Shown here in pieces: positions 58,895 to 64,000 of a stretch of 64,000 nucleotides of DNA. Under the pieces are notes generated by a model. That model was not told the DNA's origin. It did no database searches and saw nothing but the letters and a program-made list of their open reading frames with translations. The stretch's first letter is position 1, and each line of letters opens with the position of its first letter. The position numbers were made by a program, and so were the translations under genes. The DNA comes from Epiperipatus broadwayi (lineage: Eukaryota > Onychophora > Udeonychophora > Euonychophora > Peripatidae). The stretch covers positions 8,296,498 to 8,360,497 of the forward strand of contig JAQFVV010012395.1 of assembly GCA_028023455.1 (NCBI GenBank), read 5' to 3'.

Positions 58895-61800
58895 AGAGAA
58901 ATATAGTTGTCATAATATAGTTATGTGATGTTTCAATATTATATATATTGTACCCTTTCGATTAGGTCCAAATGAACTCACTGAGTCAATTTAAAAAATT
59001 TTTAAATTAAGGATATATTTTAATTGGTATAACTATTGTGTAATATTGGCAATGTTTTAAAGTGCTTGTTAGGGTAAAAAAAGTTGTAAATGCATAAAAA
59101 ACTATATTAATATGTTAAAATAATCAAGTAAAGCTAAATAGTGTAATTTTGGGTGGTTGGAAAAACTGGCCATAGTAAAATAATATGCTAAAAAACTCTA
59201 GTAAACATGTGCTTAAAAACTAAATTTAAAGTAACGACTTAGAATTAAATAAATTAGTATATTCAAAATAAAAATTATATTTAATATTGATTTAAAATAT
59301 AATATTTTGTGGTGGAGAAATGTGTTTAATTTAATAGTATCAAAATTATTATTCTAAATTCTATTATTATATTCTTCTTCTTTAATATAATATTTTTTGT
59401 AATTAAAAATTTATTTCTGTCATACTGTCTGGATTTAAAAGTCACATGACACCAATATTTATACTTGTGTGCTTACAAGATTTTTAGATAAAGTTTTCAA
59501 AATTGCTTTAGAATTGTGCTATAAATTGAAAACATTTGTTTGTCACAAGATAACAAGTAACTGTTTTAAAATATTTAATTGGGTGTTTTTAAAAAAAAAA
59601 CGAATGTTGTTAATAAAATTAGATTTTTAAAAAATAAATACATTAAAAATAAATGTTGGATAAATTAATCACGTATTATTTTTAAAATGTTATTTTAAAA
59701 AGTTTAATTTGTTTAAATAAAAGTATAAAATTAATTTGGAATTAAATAGTGTAATATTTAATATATGAAAATGAGTCATAAGTTTTACTTTTAATTTTAA
59801 TTGTGCAATCTTGACTGATATGTAAATTAGATCACCAGTTAAAGATCTAATAGTCAATTAAATCATCAGTTCAATTTACTATAAAAGTAGATGTTTACAT
59901 GTTTCTGTGTGCTTTAATAATTTAATTCAATTATGTGCTTTTAATAATTCAATTGTATACTTTTTATAACTTAAATAGGTGTTTAATAAATAAATAACTC
60001 TCTTGATCATTATATTTTTAATATCAAAGTATTGTTTAGTTTATTGCTTGGGATTATTTTAAAAAAAGAGAGTATTGAAAAATTATAAGTTTATTACGTT
60101 AAAATCATGCATTGTTAAAGCAACAAATTTCCTATCAAGTGTTTCTGTTGAAACTTGAACCAGCTTTACAGTGGGAATTGGAATTTATACCAGAAATAAG
60201 TATATATTTGGGGAAAGTAAGGATGGAGGTACAGTTACTAAATGAAAATATAATTCTAGGAATATTAATGCAGAAAAATATTTTGGACATTGTCGAGGAA
60301 ATTGGACAGAAAAGTTCATTGAAAATTTAATTTGAATGCATTATCTCATAAGAAAAGATAGCCATATCTGAAAAGCAAAACTATATGATAAAAACTTTAA
60401 CTTTTAATATTTTAAGTAGAATAGATTTTAAAAAAGTGGCAGTAAATATTATAAAAGAAATATTTTTAAAAGTTTATTATGCTCTTTTCTTTAGAATGAT
60501 AAAGATATATAAAACCAATAGTACTGCAAATATTTTATATGACAAGTCATCATGATTAAAAAAAAAGACCGCATTTATTTATTTAATAACTTTCCAAATT
60601 GATATGAACTTAATAATAATTATCCTGAAAGATATAGACAAGGGACTATAATTTTTATGAACTTTCACCAAATGATTAATGATTATTTTTATAAATAATT
60701 GCAGATTTAAAAGTCGACATCTCTTCATTTTTGATCTTCATTTTTTTTAAAATTATCCTAGCAATGAATGTTGGGAAATGAAGAAATATTAGAAGAAAGA
60801 AAAAAACATTTTTTAAAATTTACTTTATAATGGATTAAAGTTTTGCATAAATATAGTCTTAATTATTTTTATTTATTAATAATAGTATTAAGTTTTTTTT
60901 ATTTTTAGGCAAGAAAATTACATATAAAATATTTATTAATCTAGTATAATAAGTAAGGAATATTATAAAGTTTTTATAAATATTTTTCTAAGTAAGATAG
61001 TTTTTCTGGTAAATGCTATAATTATTTAATATGTTTTTTATGAAATGTGGACCAGAAAACATCTAAAAGTGACCAACTAGTAATTTGTCACTGTAAGTAA
61101 AAATTTGTAAAATATATTGATTTGTTACATGATGTATTTTTTTTTTAGATTGCTTGGAATATTTTGTAGTATTACTTTATCACCTGAACATATGAGTATG
61201 TGTGCGTGCATTAAATACATATAGAACTTATTATTATTATTTGAGAGATATGAGTTAGATTTTTATAAAAAAAATATGTGCATACTTTTTTTATATTACT
61301 AATGTAATATGATTCAATGATATACATATAATTTATATGATTCTTTAGTAAAGGAATCCTATTATTTTAAAATGTTTTAAAGTATTCATTTAATACATTG
61401 ATACAAAATCATTTGTATTTCTATTACTGAATTTTGAAAGTGAAATAACCTTTTCTTATTTGTATTTTTAGATTGTTGAAGTAGTACATGAATCTTATTT
61501 ATTGTTTTAGTATAATGTTTGATAATTTTTGTGATGTAGAGTGATAAATTTATTATAAAATTTTTAAGTGATAGTGACCTTGGGGTTATGAAAAGAAACC
61601 AATGGGATGCTTGTATGTAGGATTTATGAGGAATAGAAAGTAATATTATTGTCTTAGTAGTTTATCTAACAGAGCCCTGTAACTTGTATATTTTTCATAG
61701 GCAGTGTTTTTTTAGTATTGAGTATTTTAATGTTTGAAGGAACTGTATAAATAGCCTGACATTATTTTATATTGGAGGTCATTAGATAGAGAAGTCATGC

Positions 61801-62510
61801 CTCTTCATATTCACTGTTGCCATGTTGATTATCCTATATATGTTTATACTATTGAGTCGATACAGAACTGTATTTATGAAGGAAACTAATAAACCATTTG
61901 GAAATTGTAGAATCGTTATTTTTGAAAGAAGAAAAGGTAGATTTTTTCTTGTTTTGGTTTATGTTGAGATCAAATGCAAATGAGATTGAAAGTAAATAAA
62001 TTATAAGGATAAACAATCGTAGATATTTCCGTATTATATTAAACTATTTTTTTTTTTAAAAAAAAAGTGATAATAAAGTATTCACGAGATTTTTTTGAAT
62101 AATTTTTGAATATTTTGATTATACATGGTAATGCATATTTTTAAAGAATAAAACATCCAGAGAAATAACATAAGATAGAATGAGTATTTATATTTGTAAA
62201 TATTATTTTATGTTTAGAACACACATAAACACACACAGGACTTTTGTATTAAAGCAGTGCCAACAAGATGTATAAAAGTATGTCAATCATATTATTTTAT
62301 TTAAGTCCATTTATTATTTAATGAACCAAAATAAATATTTTTGAATAATGTCACTACTATCATAGTAGTTTAATTAATTGATGATAAAATTTATGAACAT
62401 ATATCGAAAATAGATGTTACCTCAGTAGTTTATATTTTCATATTTTGTGTATGCTTATGGAAAACATATTTTAATGTCAATTAGTGGATATTATATTAAA
62501 CCATAATTGT
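58895..62510. other. AT-rich sequence downstream of the last firm exon
   Basis: Apart from the weak exon candidate at 60103-60216, nothing coding is recognised. The His-containing protease exon implies further exons, which must be very short or diverged here, or lie beyond the window. Confidence 0.5.
60103..60216 (+). CDS. Possible further protease-homologue exon (weak)
   Basis: In this frame the peptide QVFLLKLEPALQW is followed by EFIPEISIYLGK, ending at a good donor (AAA|GTAAGG). LLKLEPAL plus a later IP..I..LG resembles the S1 segment around the catalytic Asp (DIALLKLEP...PICLP), but the Asp position is Gln and the Cys is absent, which would suit an inactive domain. Against it: the acceptor is poor (AAG preceded by A/T-rich sequence, no clear pyrimidine tract), and a connecting exon between 58627 and here would still be needed. 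It may be chance similarity. Confidence 0.25.
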
Positions 62511-62511
62511 A

Positions 62512-62573
<62 letters not shown>

Positions 62574-62767
62574 TTACTACTACTACTACTACTTCTTTTT
62601 CTTCTTCTTATTATTATTCTTATTGTTTTATTATTATTATTATTATTATCATCATCATCATCATCATTATTATTATTATTATCATTATTATTATTATTAT
62701 TGTTGTTGTTGCTGTTGTTATTGTTTTTATTGTTATTGCTGTTGCTGCTGCTGTTGTTGTTGTAGTA
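62512..62767. repeat. Compound trinucleotide microsatellite
   Basis: About 255 bp of successive trinucleotide tracts: (CTA)n, (CTT)n, (TTA)n, (TCA)n, (TTA)n, (GTT)n and (GCT/GTT)n. The ORFs across it (poly-Leu, poly-Thr/Ile) are artefacts of the repeat. Confidence 0.97.
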
Positions 62768-64000
62768 ATAAAGAAATATGTAAAATTATAAGTTAGAGTA
62801 AAGGTTTATGTATTTGTAGATTTTTTATTTTAATTTTATTTTAAAATGAAAAAGTATGTAATTTACCTAAGATGTAACTGTAAATATTGTACATAGTTGT
62901 TTTTTTTTTAAAGTCTATAATAAATTTTGTTAAACTTGTTTTATAAAATTTTGTGTCGTATTGATTTTTCACATTACAAATACATGATTTCCAGATGTTA
63001 AACTATATGAATATGATTATTTACTTAAAAAATTACAGTACTTCAGAATATGAATTATTTGAGAAATTTCATTTTACATTATTATTATCATTATGGTTAT
63101 AAATTAATTATATAATTTATTGCATAGAACTACATTGTTATTCATTGCCACATATTCTCAGATTATCAGATTATACCACACATTATATTTAAGATGTCAC
63201 ATGAAAACAAAAGATTACTGATTGAATTCATTAAAAAAAAACATATAAACAATATCATAAAAGCAATAGTAGATTAATCAAAGTAAAAGATTAGAAAATG
63301 TGCAATGTAAAAATCAATTAGATTAATGAAATGTAAAAATTAATTAAAAAACAGACTGAAGTTATGGTCAAAATTAAAAATAATGATAAGAAATTAAAAC
63401 AATAAGAGAGAAGAAGAAATATAAAGCAGTCCATTATTATTCAGTCCACCCTGCATTTTGTGATTGAGTTATTCTGCTTTTCTGTTCTTAGGTTTGTGAA
63501 TCATTTCCTTCTTTGTTTTGTGAATAATTCATTACATTATTCATTGCTCCAAAGATTCAGAAATCTAGGGAGAAATAGAACCATTCATTACTGCTTCATA
63601 AAATATTACTGAAGCTGCAGATCTAAAAACACGTGGTGCTAGATCATTTTAGAAGTGTTCTACTGGGCTTCAGGCCCCAAAGTCCTCCCAAAATTGGCTG
63701 CATTGCCTGAACTTTTACTGCAAAATGATGCCAAAATGGTGAAATAGACACTGACACAAACTCTCTCTCCCCCATTGTCAAGACAAAGGAATGGAAAACA
63801 AGCCATGAAACCATCAATGGAGACCAAAAAGTCAACAGTTGCAAACTGACCATCATGAATACCTAGGTAAAGATATTTTGATACTTGTCTATAGAGACTT
63901 TATATTTATTTTAAATGAACTAATGAAGGACTATTAAAAAATTTAGCCTGAAACTAATCATTTATATTTCTTTATGTAAAATATTAGTTATATTATTTTA
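62768..64000. other. AT-rich sequence with a GC-richer block at the end
   Basis: The segment 63640-63860 is less AT-rich and has an open minus-strand frame of about 70 codons (WSPLMVSWLVFHSF...). I recognise no family in it. It may be a fragment of a mobile element. Confidence 0.4.

Noticed and set aside
58955-58995. Frame reading VPFRLGPNELTESI, reminiscent of a protease segment between His and Asp.
   Set aside because: No AG acceptor lies between the upstream in-frame stop and this peptide, so it cannot be joined to the protease exon.
62484-62791. Long ORFs of poly-Leu and poly-Thr/Ile.
   Set aside because: Purely the translation of a trinucleotide microsatellite.
1-64000. Bacterial-type features (operons, ribosome binding sites, CRISPR arrays, rRNA or intact tRNA genes).
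   Set aside because: None seen; the sequence is eukaryotic. The only tRNA-like sequences are SINE heads and short B-box-like words.

Overview
This is a strongly AT-rich piece of an animal nuclear genome, most likely an arthropod. There are no bacterial-style operons. Long open frames are rare, and the real coding signal comes as short exons with consensus splice sites, separated by introns of 71 bp to about 25 kb. Penelope-like, RTE/Jockey-type and Ty3/gypsy-type retroelements fill the introns. I could not place the species.

Host gene: one plus-strand gene crosses most of the window (first exon seen at 8176, last firm exon ending at 58626) and is open at both ends. Nine exons join without a phase error. 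They encode five LDL-receptor class A modules (one per exon, all phase 1-1), a scavenger-receptor cysteine-rich (SRCR) domain over three exons, and the start of a trypsin-like domain. That domain keeps a His in a TTQHC motif but has no R|IVGG-type activation site, so it looks like a serine-protease homologue. The layout best fits the C-terminal half of a Nudel-like mosaic protein; a corin-like or other LDLa-SRCR-protease protein is the alternative. A weak candidate for a further protease exon lies near 60.1 kb.

Mobile DNA, left to right: a 4.1-kb unit with about 290-bp inverted repeats enclosing a retroviral-type integrase tail (3.76-7.84 kb); LINE relics (8.5 and 12.6 kb); a foldback element (13.5-14.7 kb); a direct duplication (21.2-23.1 and 24.2-26.4 kb) whose second copy is full of small deletions; a giant inverted repeat (28.2-33.8 kb) built on an RTE-type LINE tail and itself carrying a SINE palindrome; three Penelope-like copies (36.8-38.4, 45.4-48.3, 49.8-51.3 kb); a minisatellite (48.4-49.0 kb); a broken gypsy element (54.2-58.0 kb); and a long compound trinucleotide repeat (62.5 kb).

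Most interesting signal: two unrelated families of short foldback repeats each carry a type I hammerhead self-cleaving ribozyme with a tiny self-complementary stem III. Family 1 (9.7-10.5, 26.4-26.6, 34.2-34.6 kb) includes one copy with an intact core at 9880-9919 on the minus strand. Family 2 (19.7 and 34.2 kb) has two copies damaged at different core bases, so together they imply a complete ancestral ribozyme. With Penelope-like elements in the same introns, these look like non-autonomous, retrozyme-like elements. All of this was read by eye; no search or folding program was run.
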